Translations under genes and position numbers: made by a program | Shown: positions 43,672-52,743 of the stretch, in pieces | Layout: each line of letters opens with the position of its first letter | How positions within the stretch are numbered: the stretch's first letter is position 1 | Source: Aerococcus sanguinicola | GTDB lineage: Bacteria; Bacillota; Bacilli; Lactobacillales; Aerococcaceae | Direction of reading: 5' to 3' | DNA: 64,000 nt | Assembly (NCBI RefSeq): GCF_001543145.1 | Contig: NZ_CP014160.1 | Location: forward strand, 992,001-1,056,000 | The notes under the pieces: model-generated | What the model was told of the DNA's origin: nothing | Database searches by the model: none | Seen by the model: the letters and a program-made list of their open reading frames with translations, nothing else

Positions 43672-45123
43672 ATGAGTCAAGAAGAAACAAACCTACAACA
43701 AACAGATTTTTCCAAGTGGTACTTACAAAGTATTCAGAAGGCAGACCTTTTTGCCTATGGGCCTGCCCGGGGGACCATGATTTTCAAGCCCAATGGTTAT
43801 TTCTTATGGAAACAAATTAAAAAAGGCCTGAATGACCAATATGAAGCGAGTGGGGTTGAAGAGGTTTACTTTCCAATGTTGATCCCGCAAAGCTTCTTTG
43901 AAAAGGAAGCGGACCACGTGGAAGGCTTCGCCCCTGAACTGCCTTGGGTGACGAAGGCAGGGGACGAAGAGTTAGAAGAACCGCTAGCCCTCCGTCCAAC
44001 TTCAGAGACCCTCTTCGGCAATGCCATGAGCGACTGGATTAATTCTTACCGCGACCTGCCGATGGAACTCAACCAATGGGCCAATGTCTTCCGCTGGGAG
44101 AAACGGACCTTCCCCTTCCTGAGAACGTCTGAATTCCTCTGGCAAGAAGGCCACTGTGCCTATGCGACAGCTGAAGAAGCCCATGAGCGCGTCCTCCACT
44201 TCTTGAAGATTTACCAAGATGTCGTGGAAGATCTCCTGGCCATGCCAGTTTACACAGGGGAGAAGACCCCTTCCGAACGCTTTGCTGGCGGGGACAATAC
44301 CTATTCGCTCGAAGCGATGATGAAGGACACGAAGGCTGTTCAAGCTGCGACTTCTCACTTCTTAGGAACAAACTTTGCTGAAGCCTTCGACATCAAGTTC
44401 TTAAATGAAGATAATGAACATGTTCACACTTATACCTCCTCTTGGGGCGCTTCGACACGCTTGATCGGGGCGATGATTATGACCCACGGCGACGAAAGAG
44501 GGGTTGTCTTCCCACCTAAGATGGCACCTGTCCAAGTGGCCCTCCTGCCAGTCGGCAATCTGAAGAAGAACCCACAAGTCCTAGAGAAATTGCGTGAAAT
44601 CGAAGAGGAACTGAAGGCAGCGGGCTTCCGCGTTAGCTTAGATGATTCCAACAACTCACCTGGCTACAAGTACAATGAAGTTGAAGTGAAGGGAGTTCCA
44701 CTCCGTCTCGACTTTGGCCCTCGTGATATGGAAAACAACAGCTGCATGATCAAGATGCGCGACCAAGAGGACAAGGAATCTGTTGCTTTAGAAGATCTCG
44801 TTACAACGGTCCAAGACAAGCTAGACGCTATGCAGACGCGCCTTTACGAAAAAGCCGACCAATTCCGTAAGGCCAACGAGCACTATGATATCGACACTAT
44901 GGAAGACCTCCAAGCCCACCTCGACAAGTGCCATGAAGAAGGCCAATACCCAGGCTGGGTGCTAGCTGGTTGGGACGGCACGGAAGAATCCGAAGCTGCG
45001 GTTAAGGAAGCCACAGGTTTTACCACCCGGAACATTCCTTTCCACGCTCCTGTTGAAAAAACTGTCGACCTTTACTCAGGTAAACCTGCTAAATACACAG
45101 TTTGGTATGCCCGTGCTTATTAA
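43672..45123 (+). CDS. proS: Prolyl-tRNA synthetase (eukaryote/archaeal-type)
   Basis: A 483-residue class II synthetase: motif 2 'FRWEKRTFPFLRTSEFLWQEGH', 'RPTSETLFG', and motif 3 'GASTRLIGAMIMTHGDERGVVFPPKMAP', with the C-terminal zinc-binding-like extension of the short ProS type that ends in Tyr (WYARAY). It lacks the inserted editing domain of the long bacterial type. ATG 43672 follows AGGAGAG; an upstream in-frame start lies inside the T-box and is excluded. Control is by the T-box. Confidence 0.95.
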   Translation: MSQEETNLQQTDFSKWYLQSIQKADLFAYGPARGTMIFKPNGYFLWKQIKKGLNDQYEASGVEEVYFPMLIPQSFFEKEADHVEGFAPELPWVTKAGDEELEEPLALRPTSETLFGNAMSDWINSYRDLPMELNQWANVFRWEKRTFPFLRTSEFLWQEGHCAYATAEEAHERVLHFLKIYQDVVEDLLAMPVYTGEKTPSERFAGGDNTYSLEAMMKDTKAVQAATSHFLGTNFAEAFDIKFLNEDNEHVHTYTSSWGASTRLIGAMIMTHGDERGVVFPPKMAPVQVALLPVGNLKKNPQVLEKLREIEEELKAAGFRVSLDDSNNSPGYKYNEVEVKGVPLRLDFGPRDMENNSCMIKMRDQEDKESVALEDLVTTVQDKLDAMQTRLYEKADQFRKANEHYDIDTMEDLQAHLDKCHEEGQYPGWVLAGWDGTEESEAAVKEATGFTTRNIPFHAPVEKTVDLYSGKPAKYTVWYARAY

Positions 45124-45142
45124 TTAGAATCTAGAAAAACTG

Positions 45143-45190
45143 AAAGCCAGCAAAACACTCTTATTGGGGTATTTTGCTGGCTTTTTTTGG
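45143..45190 (+). terminator. proS terminator
   Basis: AAAGCCAGCAAAA pairs with TTTTGCTGGCTTT and is followed by TTTTGGTTTTT. Confidence 0.92.
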
Positions 45191-45216
45191 TTTTTAAATT
45201 TCGCTAAATTATGTAG

Positions 45217-45394
45217 GTGCGCATCCGTTTCGCTTTTGAATTTGATCGTTGAAGAGCCATGGCACCGGCTCGAGCCAAGGTCTCTCGCCTAGCGAGCTTC
45301 AAAGGGCTAGTAAGGCTTACGCCAACTATCCCTAATTCACATCGCTTGCTGGTTCATGGCTAACGATCAAATTCAAAGCTGCACTACTGCTTAC
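45217..45394. repeat. Type-III palindromic repeat, shorter copy
   Basis: Starts GCATCCGTTTCGCTTTTG and ends ATTCAAAGCTGCACTACTG; contains GGTCTCTCGCCTAGCGAG. Lacks the AGAACGGCTAG segment present in the copies at 11378 and 14722. Confidence 0.75.
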
Positions 45395-45489
45395 AAGTAA
45401 ATGATACAGAAATTATATCTTAATTTACTAGATTACCAGCATTAAAATATCGATCTCCTTATTTTTGAGGGATGGATAATCGTTAACTT

Positions 45490-45740
45490 TTGAAAAACTG
45501 CTTGATTAGCAAGTAGCTGACAGGGAACTTTTTAATGAGGCGTCCGTTTGCGAGTAGGGTCTTGGCAAGTTGCGAATGATGATCTTGTTTGCGAGTAGGG
45601 TCTTGGCAAGTTTCGAATGCGGCCTCCGTTCGCAAGTAGACTTATGCCAACTCGCAAACGGGGCTCCGATTAGCAAATAGGGTCGCGCTAATTCGTGAAT
45701 GCCCCTCGTTTAGCAAGTTGACCTCCTGCTAGGCAAGCTG
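45490..45740. repeat. 41-bp-period dyad array (family d)
   Basis: Anchors GC(A/G)A(G/A)TAG at 45509, 45550, 45591, 45632 and 45673 (exact 41-bp steps) and GCAAGTTG at 45713 (40). Confidence 0.87.
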
Positions 45741-45754
45741 CTTAGCCTCACCAT

Positions 45755-45800
45755 AATGAAAACAAGCTAGCGAGGCCCTTGCTAGCTTGTTGATCCTTAT
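45755..45800. repeat. Conserved hairpin between arrays
   Basis: AACAAGCTAGC...GCTAGCTTGTT with the same flanks as the hairpin at 8627, again between a family-d and a family-a array. Confidence 0.8.
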
Positions 45801-45839
45801 ATTATATTTTTACACATTAACTGCGCCATATTTTACTTG

Positions 45840-46012
45840 GACTTGGCTTGGCAATCCGCATTCGGACCTTTTGATTGTGGGTTGATCGTCCTCGATCCAC
45901 ACTTCCGATGTTTGCTTAAAGGTTGATCGCTACTAATCCACACTCTCGGTGGTTGTTTAAAGCTTGGGAGCTGCCAACCCACACTCCTGGGATTTGATTG
46001 TGGCTTAAGCTG
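45840..46012. repeat. 41-bp-period dyad array (family a)
   Basis: Right arms (CCACACTC or CCGCATTC) at 45856, 45897, 45938 and 45979, exact 41-bp steps. Confidence 0.86.
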
Positions 46013-46184
46013 GCCTTATCACTTTGCCTCCAGTCATTCAAAGTCTGGAGGCAACTGCTCACACCCTATAGTCGGGTTCAGGCTAGCAGAAATAGCTCCT
46101 CTTCACAAAGATCCGCCGAAGACTTGCAGCCTTCTCTGTCTCTTTGCTCCAGAGGTCTATTTCTCCCGCTAGCCTTCACACCCT
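46013..46184 (-). repeat. Partial plus complete type-I elements
   Basis: A fragment (46013-46067) and a full minus-strand copy (46068-46184) with GCTAGC/GCTAGC outer arms and AGAAATAG/CTATTTCT inner arms. The full copy starts at the stop codon of the glucitol IIA-like gene in sense orientation. Confidence 0.8.
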
Positions 46185-46546
46185 TATTTAATTTCGATCC
46201 AGGTGTTTTGTTTGATTTCGGGGAAGGGTTTGTCTTCGATGTAGATGGTGCCTGGGATGTCGGCTTCTGTGGCACCGTTGGCTTTGAAGGTGACGTGGTT
46301 GATGGTGCGGAGGTTTTTCTCAGCGATGTCGCCGACTGCGGTGATTTCGAAGCATTGACCGGAGATGCATAGGCACTGGCCGGTTTCGATATGGCCGGGG
46401 AAGTCGATGTCCGTGATGAGGACGCTGTAGTTTTTGACTTCGGACATGACGTCGGCGTTGGAGAATACGAGGAGGAGTTTTTCTCCGAGGAAGCGGTCAA
46501 CGGCTTGGCCGACATTGGCGATTTTGGCTTTGAATTGTGTTGGCAT
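46184..46546 (-). CDS. Stand-alone PTS glucitol/sorbitol IIA-like protein
   Basis: A 120-residue protein with the IIA-Gut pattern: 'KIANVGQAVDRFLGEKLLLVF', 'TGQCLCISGQCFEITAVGDIAEKNLRTINHVTF', 'DIPGTIYIEDKPFPEIKQ'. By alignment from memory with E. coli SrlB, the phosphorylated His (His-43) and nearby His-45 correspond to Ile and Asp here (YSVLITDIDF). No other glucitol PTS gene is adjacent. It may be a regulatory or non-phosphorylated relative. AAGGAGAG precedes the ATG. Confidence 0.82.
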   Translation of the reverse strand: MPTQFKAKIANVGQAVDRFLGEKLLLVFSNADVMSEVKNYSVLITDIDFPGHIETGQCLCISGQCFEITAVGDIAEKNLRTINHVTFKANGATEADIPGTIYIEDKPFPEIKQNTWIEIK

Positions 46547-46707
46547 ATAGGTTCTCTCCTTTGCTTAAATACGGGGGTTAAAAAATCTCTTTCCCTTCAA
46601 GTATAACTTAGTCTTATTGCAATGACAACGCATACATTTGGAAAGAACATTTAAAAAAATGAGTCTATGATCCGGAATTATTTTTAGAAAGAGGGTCGTC
46701 ATTTAAA

Positions 46708-46742
46708 AAAGAGGCTGGACCTTTTGTCCTAGCCTCTTGATT
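46708..46742 (-). terminator. Terminator of the TRAP operon
   Basis: Minus-strand AAGAGGCTAGGAC...GTCCAGCCTCTTTTTT. Confidence 0.85.
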
Positions 46743-46749
46743 AAGCATT

Positions 46750-48054
46750 CTATAGGAGCCCGGCCAATTCTGGTAACCAGAGCGAGATGGCTGGGACGTA
46801 GGTGACGAGGAGTAAGCCGGTGAGGATTGCTCCATAGTAGCTGAGCATGTAGGGCATAACGTCTGCCAGGGTCGACTTGCCGACGCGGATGGCGACGAAG
46901 AGGGTGTTGCCGACCGGTGGGGTGATGTTCCCGATACAGAGGTTGTAGACCATGATAATCCCGAAGTGGACAGGAGACATACCAAAGGAAGTTGCGATTG
47001 GTAAGAAGATGGGCGTGAAGATCAGGATAGCTGGGGTCACGTCCATGAAGGTCCCTGAAATTAAGAGAATAATGTTGATGATCAACATGATCGCCAGTGG
47101 GTTCTCGGTGGTGCTGGGTAGGGCACCTGCAATGGCTTGGGGAATGCCGGTGAAGGCCATGACCCAGCTGAGAATATTTGAAACCCCAATCAGGAAAACA
47201 ACCATACCGCTGGTTTCGGCACTATCAACCAGAATTTTGTAGAGGTCTTTCAAGCTAATGGACCGGTAAACCACAACGGAGATAAAGAGGGCGTAGATAA
47301 CCGCAATGGCAGAGCCTTCTGTTGCGGTGAAGACGCCGGCGATGATCCCGCCGATAACAACCACGATAAGGGAGAGGGGCAGGAGGGCATCCAGGGTGGC
47401 CTTGCCCAGGCGTTTCCAGTCGAAGGGACGTTGGTCACCCAGGTAGCCTTTTTTGCGGGCCATGATGAAGGCGACGACCATACAGGCTAAAGTCCAGATC
47501 AAGCCAGGCAGGTAGCCGGCCATGAAGAGGGCAGCGACTGAGGTCCCACCAGAAACTAGGGAATAGGTAATTAAGGCATTGGATGGGGGAATTAAGAGTC
47601 CGCTCGGTGCAGAGGCCCCGTTGGTAGCAGCGGCTAGGTCCATGTCGTAACCCTGTTCGCGCTCGCCGTCTTGAACCATGCCGCCGACTGCTGCCGCGGC
47701 TGCTGCGGCTGAACCTGAGATGGCGCCGAAGAGGGCATTGGCCCCCACGTTGGTGAGTAGGAGCGAGCCAGGAATCTTACCTACGATGGCTTCCACGAAG
47801 TTCACCAGGCGCTTGGCGATCCCGCCTTGGTTCATGATATTCCCTGCTAGGACGAAGAAGGGAATGGCGACTAGGGTAAAGGTTGAAGTCCCGGAGAAGA
47901 TCCGCTGGGCAGCGGTGATCACTGTTGTTTCCAAGGACATCGTTGGTAGGATCGCGCCAATCGCTGAAATCCCAATCGCAATCGCAATCGGAATCCCTAA
48001 GACCAAGAGGATGGCCAAGAGGGCGATCATAATAATTAAAGATTGAATAGCCAT
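46750..48054 (-). CDS. dctM: TRAP transporter large permease (DctM)
   Basis: A 434-residue, about 12-helix membrane subunit with 'GISAIGAILP', 'GNIMNQGGIAKRLVNFVEAIVGKIPGSLLLTNVGANALFGAISGSAAAAAAAVG' and 'MVYNLCIGNITPPVGNTLFVA', typical of DctM. It moves the binding-protein-delivered substrate using a sodium or proton gradient. Its start codon overlaps the last base of dctQ. Third gene of dctP-dctQ-dctM. Confidence 0.93.
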   Translation of the reverse strand: MAIQSLIIMIALLAILLVLGIPIAIAIGISAIGAILPTMSLETTVITAAQRIFSGTSTFTLVAIPFFVLAGNIMNQGGIAKRLVNFVEAIVGKIPGSLLLTNVGANALFGAISGSAAAAAAAVGGMVQDGEREQGYDMDLAAATNGASAPSGLLIPPSNALITYSLVSGGTSVAALFMAGYLPGLIWTLACMVVAFIMARKKGYLGDQRPFDWKRLGKATLDALLPLSLIVVVIGGIIAGVFTATEGSAIAVIYALFISVVVYRSISLKDLYKILVDSAETSGMVVFLIGVSNILSWVMAFTGIPQAIAGALPSTTENPLAIMLIINIILLISGTFMDVTPAILIFTPIFLPIATSFGMSPVHFGIIMVYNLCIGNITPPVGNTLFVAIRVGKSTLADVMPYMLSYYGAILTGLLLVTYVPAISLWLPELAGLL

Positions 48055-48557
48055 TAGTTGTCTGCCTCCTTCGTTGACTGGTCTAAAGCGACGGGTTTTT
48101 GATAGATATCATAAATGTTTAAAATGCTGTAGATGGCAATAAAGAGCCCACTCAGCGGGATAACCGCATAGAAGTAACCCATCGGCACCGAAAGGGAGGA
48201 AGACATTTGTCCCATGGTGAGGGAAGTGATTTCAATCCCCCCATAGATCAAAACGACCACCGCAAAGACGAAGATGAGCCCTTCACTGAGAAGGTTGAGG
48301 GTCTTTTGGGTCTTAGGTGAAAAGCGTTCCAAGACCACAGGAATGTTCATATGCTCCCGCTTGCCGAAGACATAGGCAGCCCCGAACATGGTCACCCAGG
48401 CGAACATATAAGAAGCTAGTTCTTCTGACCAGGTCGAGGGGGCATGGAGGAGGTAGCGGGTGAATACTTGCCAGACTGTTAAGAGGGTCATCAAGCCCAA
48501 GGTGACGGCATTGAAGACACGCATGATCTGGTCTAGAATATGTCTAATTTTTTGCAT
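48054..48557 (-). CDS. dctQ: TRAP transporter small permease (DctQ)
   Basis: A 167-residue, four-helix protein with the DctQ signature 'WQVFTRYLLHAPSTWSEELASYMFAWVTMFGAAYVFGKREHMNIPVV'. It pairs with DctM. Overlaps dctP by 14 nt and dctM by 1 nt. Confidence 0.93.
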   Translation of the reverse strand: MQKIRHILDQIMRVFNAVTLGLMTLLTVWQVFTRYLLHAPSTWSEELASYMFAWVTMFGAAYVFGKREHMNIPVVLERFSPKTQKTLNLLSEGLIFVFAVVVLIYGGIEITSLTMGQMSSSLSVPMGYFYAVIPLSGLFIAIYSILNIYDIYQKPVALDQSTKEADN

Positions 48558-49608
48558 CTGCCTGCGCCTCCTTATCTTCAGCCTTGACGGTCTTAGCCTT
48601 TTCTTCGATTTGTTTGTAGATTTTCTCTAGGGAAGGGTTGGCCTCGAGGACTTCTTTGTGGAGAGGCATGACCGCTTCACGGAAAGGCGCTGTATCGGGA
48701 TAGTTGAACTTAACGCCCATGTCTTTTTCAGCTTTTTCCCGGGCTTCTTCTACTTTTTCTTGCCAAGCTTGGTGTTGGGTATCCTGCATAATTTGGAAGC
48801 CCTTGTCGAAGATTTTCTTGTCTTCAGCTGGCAGTTCATCGAGGAAGCGGCTGTTGACGATCACTTCGTCGGGGATCATTTGGTGGAGGGTATAGGAATA
48901 ATTCTTCACAATGTCCCCGTGGCCGTTCTCAGTCAGAGCAAGTTCGTTGTTTTCAGCTCCGTCGATCACGCCCGACTGGATAGCGGTGTAGACATCCCCG
49001 AAGCCCATTGGTGTCGCAGAGCCGCCGAGGAGTTCCATCATGCGGACATTGGTAGGGGATTGTTGGACCCGGATCTTGAGCCCAGAGAGGTCAGAAGGTT
49101 TCTCGATTGGTCCCTTGGTTACATAGAAGTTCCGGGTACCAGCGTCTAACCAAGCCTTGGTGATGAAACCTGATTCTTCCGTCCCATTGAAGATCGGACC
49201 GACGATTTCAGGATCATTCATCACGGCATGGTAAATTTCTGGAGTTTCAAAGAGATAGGGTAGGTTGAAGATCTGGAACTGTTGGTTGAAGGTTTCCAAG
49301 ATAGAGTTGGAAGCCACCGTAATCTCAATAGCACCGGTCTGGGTGAGCTGGACCATATTGGTTTGGGTCCCCAAGAGCTCACTAGGGTAGATTTGGACAT
49401 CATACTTGTCCCCTAGCTCCTGTTCAATGTACTTCTCGAATGCTTCCATCCCGATATGGGTGGGGTGGTTGGACGACTGGTTATGGGCAATGCGGATAAT
49501 CCGCTGCTTCTGTTCGGCCTGTACTTGCACAGGTAAAACAACCATGACAAGGACGCTTAAAAGGCTCAAAATAATAGCAAATTGACTGAATAAACGCCGC
49601 TTTTTCAT
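48544..49608 (-). CDS. dctP: TRAP substrate-binding protein (DctP)
   Basis: A 354-residue secreted binding protein with signal peptide (1-32, VQVQA) but no lipobox Cys near the cleavage site. DctP hallmarks: 'IRIAHNQSSNHPTHIGMEAFEKYIEQELGDKYDVQIYPSELLGTQTNMVQLTQTGAIEI', and the Arg-containing 'LSGLKIRVQQSP' that clamps a carboxylate. The substrate is probably an organic acid; which one is unclear. First gene of the operon, with a cre-like site upstream. Confidence 0.92.
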   Translation of the reverse strand: MKKRRLFSQFAIILSLLSVLVMVVLPVQVQAEQKQRIIRIAHNQSSNHPTHIGMEAFEKYIEQELGDKYDVQIYPSELLGTQTNMVQLTQTGAIEITVASNSILETFNQQFQIFNLPYLFETPEIYHAVMNDPEIVGPIFNGTEESGFITKAWLDAGTRNFYVTKGPIEKPSDLSGLKIRVQQSPTNVRMMELLGGSATPMGFGDVYTAIQSGVIDGAENNELALTENGHGDIVKNYSYTLHQMIPDEVIVNSRFLDELPAEDKKIFDKGFQIMQDTQHQAWQEKVEEAREKAEKDMGVKFNYPDTAPFREAVMPLHKEVLEANPSLEKIYKQIEEKAKTVKAEDKEAQADAKN

Positions 49609-49697
49609 GTGTAATCACACTCCTTCATAAAATATGGTCACCATCCCGAAAGATGATGACGCTTACACACTATTATACAATAAAGTTAAGCTGAGTT

Positions 49698-49711
49698 GTT
49701 AATCGTTTTCA
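49698..49711. promoter_or_regulatory. Putative cre site upstream of dctP
   Basis: GTTAATCGTTTTCA matches the CcpA consensus TGWAANCGNTNWCA at all but the first two positions and sits about 90 nt before the dctP start, suggesting catabolite control. Confidence 0.55.
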
Positions 49712-49849
49712 TTAATAATTTCTCAGATTATGAAAACTGGGATTAATAGATATGAACTGGATTCTAGCTTAGATGACTTGGGGAGAGCATCCACTCCTGG
49801 TCATATCTAACTGTATTTTATGTTTTTATATGAAATAGAAAGGTGTAAA

Positions 49850-49898
49850 AAAATCCCCTTAAACTAACTGTACTTTTTGCATAGCTAATCTAAGGGGG
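49850..49898 (-). terminator. Terminator after the dehydrogenase gene
   Basis: Minus-strand CCCCTTA.ATTAGCT...AGTTAGT.TAAGGGG followed by ATTTTTTT. Confidence 0.85.
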
Positions 49899-49914
49899 GA
49901 AGATCACTGATGTT

Positions 49915-50922
49915 TTATTTATTGTTTTTTAAATCCTGGCAAAGGGCTTGGCAGTATTCGGATCCGCTGGCGGGGCCGCCGAGGTCAGCAGTGAGCTTTT
50001 CTTTCTGGCTGAGGACTCGGTCTAGGCTCTGGCGGATTTTTTGGGCGCAGTCTGTTTGGCCGATGTGGTCGAGGAGGAGGCAGGCGCTCAAAATCATGGC
50101 GGTAGGGTTGGCCTTGCCTTGGCCGGCGATGTCAGGGGCTGAGCCGTGGACGGCTTCGAAGATTGCCAAGTTATCGCCGATATTAGCGCCGGGGACCAGG
50201 CCCAGGCCACCGATCAGGCCTGCCATGAGGTCGGAGAGGATGTCGCCGTAGAGGTTTTCCGTGACGATGACATCGAACTGCTTGGGGTTGATCACTAATT
50301 GCATGGCCATGTTATCGACCAGGACTTCTTTGAGCGGAATCTCTGGGTAGTCCTGGGCGACTTGGCGGGCGGTGTCCAGGAAGAGGCCATTGCTGAGCTT
50401 CATGATATTAGCCTTGGTGACCACTGTGACATGGCGGCGATGGTGGTCTTGGGCATAGTCGAAGGCCTGGCGGATGATCCGTTCGGAAGCTTGGCGCGTG
50501 ATGATCTTGATGCTATGCATGACATCGTCCGAAATCTTCTCTTCAACGCCGGCGTAGAGGTCTTCAGTATTTTCCCGGAAGAGGACCAGGTCCAGGTCGT
50601 CGAAGAGGGCGGGAACTTGGCCCAGTGAGCGGACAGGACGGAGGTTGGCGTAGAGGTCGTACTTCTTGCGCAAGGCTACGTTGGCACTGCGGAAGCCCGT
50701 CCCAATTGGTGTCGTCATGGGGCCTTTGAGGGCTAAACCATTGGCTTCGATGCTTTGGTAGACAGGGTCAGGAATCAGCTCACCCGTCGCCTCATAGACG
50801 GCTTGCCCAGCTTCTTGGACATCCCACTGAATATCCGCTCCGGCTGCCTCTAGGACTTGGACGGTATAGTCGGCAATCTCAGGGCCGATGCCGTCACCAG
50901 GAATCAAGGTTACTCGAGTCAT
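49915..50922 (-). CDS. Isocitrate/isopropylmalate dehydrogenase family protein
   Basis: A 335-residue beta-decarboxylating dehydrogenase: '[10 protein letters not shown]', '[30 protein letters not shown]', '[16 protein letters not shown]', 'VTKANIMK' and metal/NAD motif '[28 protein letters not shown]'. The Ser/Asn pattern and '[10 protein letters not shown]' favour an NAD-dependent isocitrate dehydrogenase over LeuB, but homoisocitrate, malate or tartrate activity cannot be excluded. It lies upstream of the TRAP operon in the same orientation, so a shared organic-acid pathway is possible. Confidence 0.85.
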   Translation of the reverse strand: MTRVTLIPGDGIGPEIADYTVQVLEAAGADIQWDVQEAGQAVYEATGELIPDPVYQSIEANGLALKGPMTTPIGTGFRSANVALRKKYDLYANLRPVRSLGQVPALFDDLDLVLFRENTEDLYAGVEEKISDDVMHSIKIITRQASERIIRQAFDYAQDHHRRHVTVVTKANIMKLSNGLFLDTARQVAQDYPEIPLKEVLVDNMAMQLVINPKQFDVIVTENLYGDILSDLMAGLIGGLGLVPGANIGDNLAIFEAVHGSAPDIAGQGKANPTAMILSACLLLDHIGQTDCAQKIRQSLDRVLSQKEKLTADLGGPASGSEYCQALCQDLKNNK

Positions 50923-51048
50923 TTGGAATCGCTCCTTTGTCTATATTTTACCCCCATTATGCCAGAAAAAATGCCCAATTGCGACCAGTATCCTGACTTG
51001 CTAGCTAGACAGGGAGGTGATAAAATAAAGACAATGCAGTCGTGTATA

Positions 51049-51256
51049 AAGGGTGTGAGACTTGGCGTTTAGGCTTGGATGATTGGAGCAAGTCAGAATA
51101 AGAGCGAAGTATTCGCTCGTTTCTGACTTGTGAAATCACTCCAAGCCTGCCAAGTCGAACCCGACTAAAGGGTGTAAGCAAGAGTGATTAACTTTGGATG
51201 CTTGCACGTTTCCAACTTGCGAAAGCACTTCAAGTCTGCAACTGAGAACCCAACTA
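51049..51256 (+). repeat. One complete and one degenerate type-I element
   Basis: The complete copy 51049-51167 has ACTTGGC/GCCAAGT and AGGCTTGGA/TCCAAGCCT arms. The next (51168-51256) keeps the ends (AAGGGTGTAAG, GAACCCAACTA) but has lost about 30 bp. Confidence 0.85.
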
Positions 51257-51272
51257 TTTTGGAGGATATGAA

Positions 51273-52481
51273 ATGAAAATCAAAGCAATCGAGCGGATGG
51301 CTCTCAAGCTCTTACTTTTGACGGCCTTGCTCGTTTTAATTATTGTCAACTGGCAGAGTACTCTGTCGATCTTTGCTACCTTGCGTGGGGTGGCCTACCC
51401 CCTCATCTTGGGTTGTGCCATTGCCTATGTGGTCAACATCTTGATGAGTAAATATGAGAAGTGGCTCTTTCCCAATACGGAAAAAGCCTGGTTGGATGGC
51501 CTCCGCCGCGGCCTAGCGATGTTCTTGGCCTTCCTGACCATCATCCTAGTTGTGATTTCTGTTCTCATGTTGGTAGTGCCCCAAGCGGTCAATGCGGTGA
51601 CCACCTTTATCTATGCGGTCCCTGCCCTAATCCGCGATGTGGAGCGCTTCTTCTTTGACCTGGCGGACCGTTTCCCGCAGGTGCTGACCATGATCAACCG
51701 GATCGATTTCGATATTCAAAATATTACCCAACGTGTAGGCCAGGCGGCAACAAGCTTTGCCCAGTCCACCCTCCAGTCCCTGCTTGCCATGGCCGCAACT
51801 TCAGCTTCAGCCGTGATGAACTGGGTTTTGGGTCTCATGTTCTCGGTCTACCTGCTCTCTTCTAAGGAGAAATTAGGCAAGCAGTTCCGCCACCTGGTGA
51901 CTAACTATTGCACTCCCCGCCACAGTAACTTTATCTTGAATGTGGTCGGCTTGGCCCACCACAGTTTCTCCAACTTTATTGCGGGGGAAACTGTTGAAGC
52001 AGCGATCCTGGGCTCCTTGGTGGCAGCTGGGATGTGGGTCCTTCAATTGCCCTACGCTGGGATGATTGGGGCTTTAACCGCGGTTCTAGCCTTTATCCCT
52101 ATCCTGGGGGCCTATGTGTCCGCAGGGATCGGCGCTTTGCTTCTCCTCACTAATTCCTTCTCGCAGATGGTCATCTTCTTGATCTTTATCGTGGTGATCC
52201 AACAATTGGAGGGGAACCTGATCTATCCATTCGTTGTCGGCAATTCCATCGGCTTACCTGGCCTCTGGGTCCTAGTTGCCGTCACCATCGGCGGGGGTGT
52301 AGCTGGCGCCCTCGGCATGATCCTGGGCGTTCCGCTGGCCTCCATGTTCTATCTCATGGTCCAAAAAGACATGCGCTACCGCGACCGCTTACAGGGCATG
52401 GGAGCTAGCCAGGAAAAAGCCAAGATCCCCTTCCTCGAATCCCTCTACCAGTCTGATTACCTGGACCAGCTAGAGGACTAA
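51273..52481 (+). CDS. AI-2E family transporter
   Basis: A 402-residue membrane protein of the AI-2E/PerM superfamily with about eight helices: 'LRGVAYPLILGCAIAYVVNILMSKYEK', 'AALGALTAVLAFIPILGAYVSAG'-like loop and 'QQLEGNLIYPFVVGNSIGLPGLWVLVAVTIGGGVAGALGMILGVPLASMFY'. Members export small molecules or act as Na+/H+ antiporters; the substrate is unknown. GGAGG lies upstream. It is monocistronic and preceded by type-I elements. Confidence 0.9.
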   Translation: MKIKAIERMALKLLLLTALLVLIIVNWQSTLSIFATLRGVAYPLILGCAIAYVVNILMSKYEKWLFPNTEKAWLDGLRRGLAMFLAFLTIILVVISVLMLVVPQAVNAVTTFIYAVPALIRDVERFFFDLADRFPQVLTMINRIDFDIQNITQRVGQAATSFAQSTLQSLLAMAATSASAVMNWVLGLMFSVYLLSSKEKLGKQFRHLVTNYCTPRHSNFILNVVGLAHHSFSNFIAGETVEAAILGSLVAAGMWVLQLPYAGMIGALTAVLAFIPILGAYVSAGIGALLLLTNSFSQMVIFLIFIVVIQQLEGNLIYPFVVGNSIGLPGLWVLVAVTIGGGVAGALGMILGVPLASMFYLMVQKDMRYRDRLQGMGASQEKAKIPFLESLYQSDYLDQLED

Positions 52482-52501
52482 ATCGTATTCTGATAAAGCT
52501 T

Positions 52502-52532
52502 AACCGCTCTTCTTCCTGGAGAGCGGTTTTAT
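52502..52532 (+). terminator. Terminator after the AI-2E gene
   Basis: AACCGCTCT/AGAGCGGTT, 8-nt loop, followed by TTATTTAT. Confidence 0.85.
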
Positions 52533-52617
52533 TTATGACTAAGTAAAAATTATTCAAAAGGTTTTTTCTTGTTAAGCGAAGGTGTAGCTAAGCAAACAAA
52601 GAATTAAAATGTATTAA

Positions 52618-52663
52618 AACAAGCCTCCCCTCGGACCAAGCTGGCCCGAGGGGAGGCTTTTGG
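52618..52663. terminator. Terminator between convergent AI-2E and pepC genes
   Basis: AAGCCTCCCCTCGG pairs with CCGAGGGGAGGCTT around a 12-nt loop. Serves pepC on the minus strand (TTGTTTTAATA follows). Confidence 0.8.
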
Positions 52664-52743
52664 GTATTAAACTGTAAGCATATAAAGATCAAATGCAAAA
52701 GCAAAATGGACGTTTAGCGATCTTAGCATTTACAGCCTTAATT

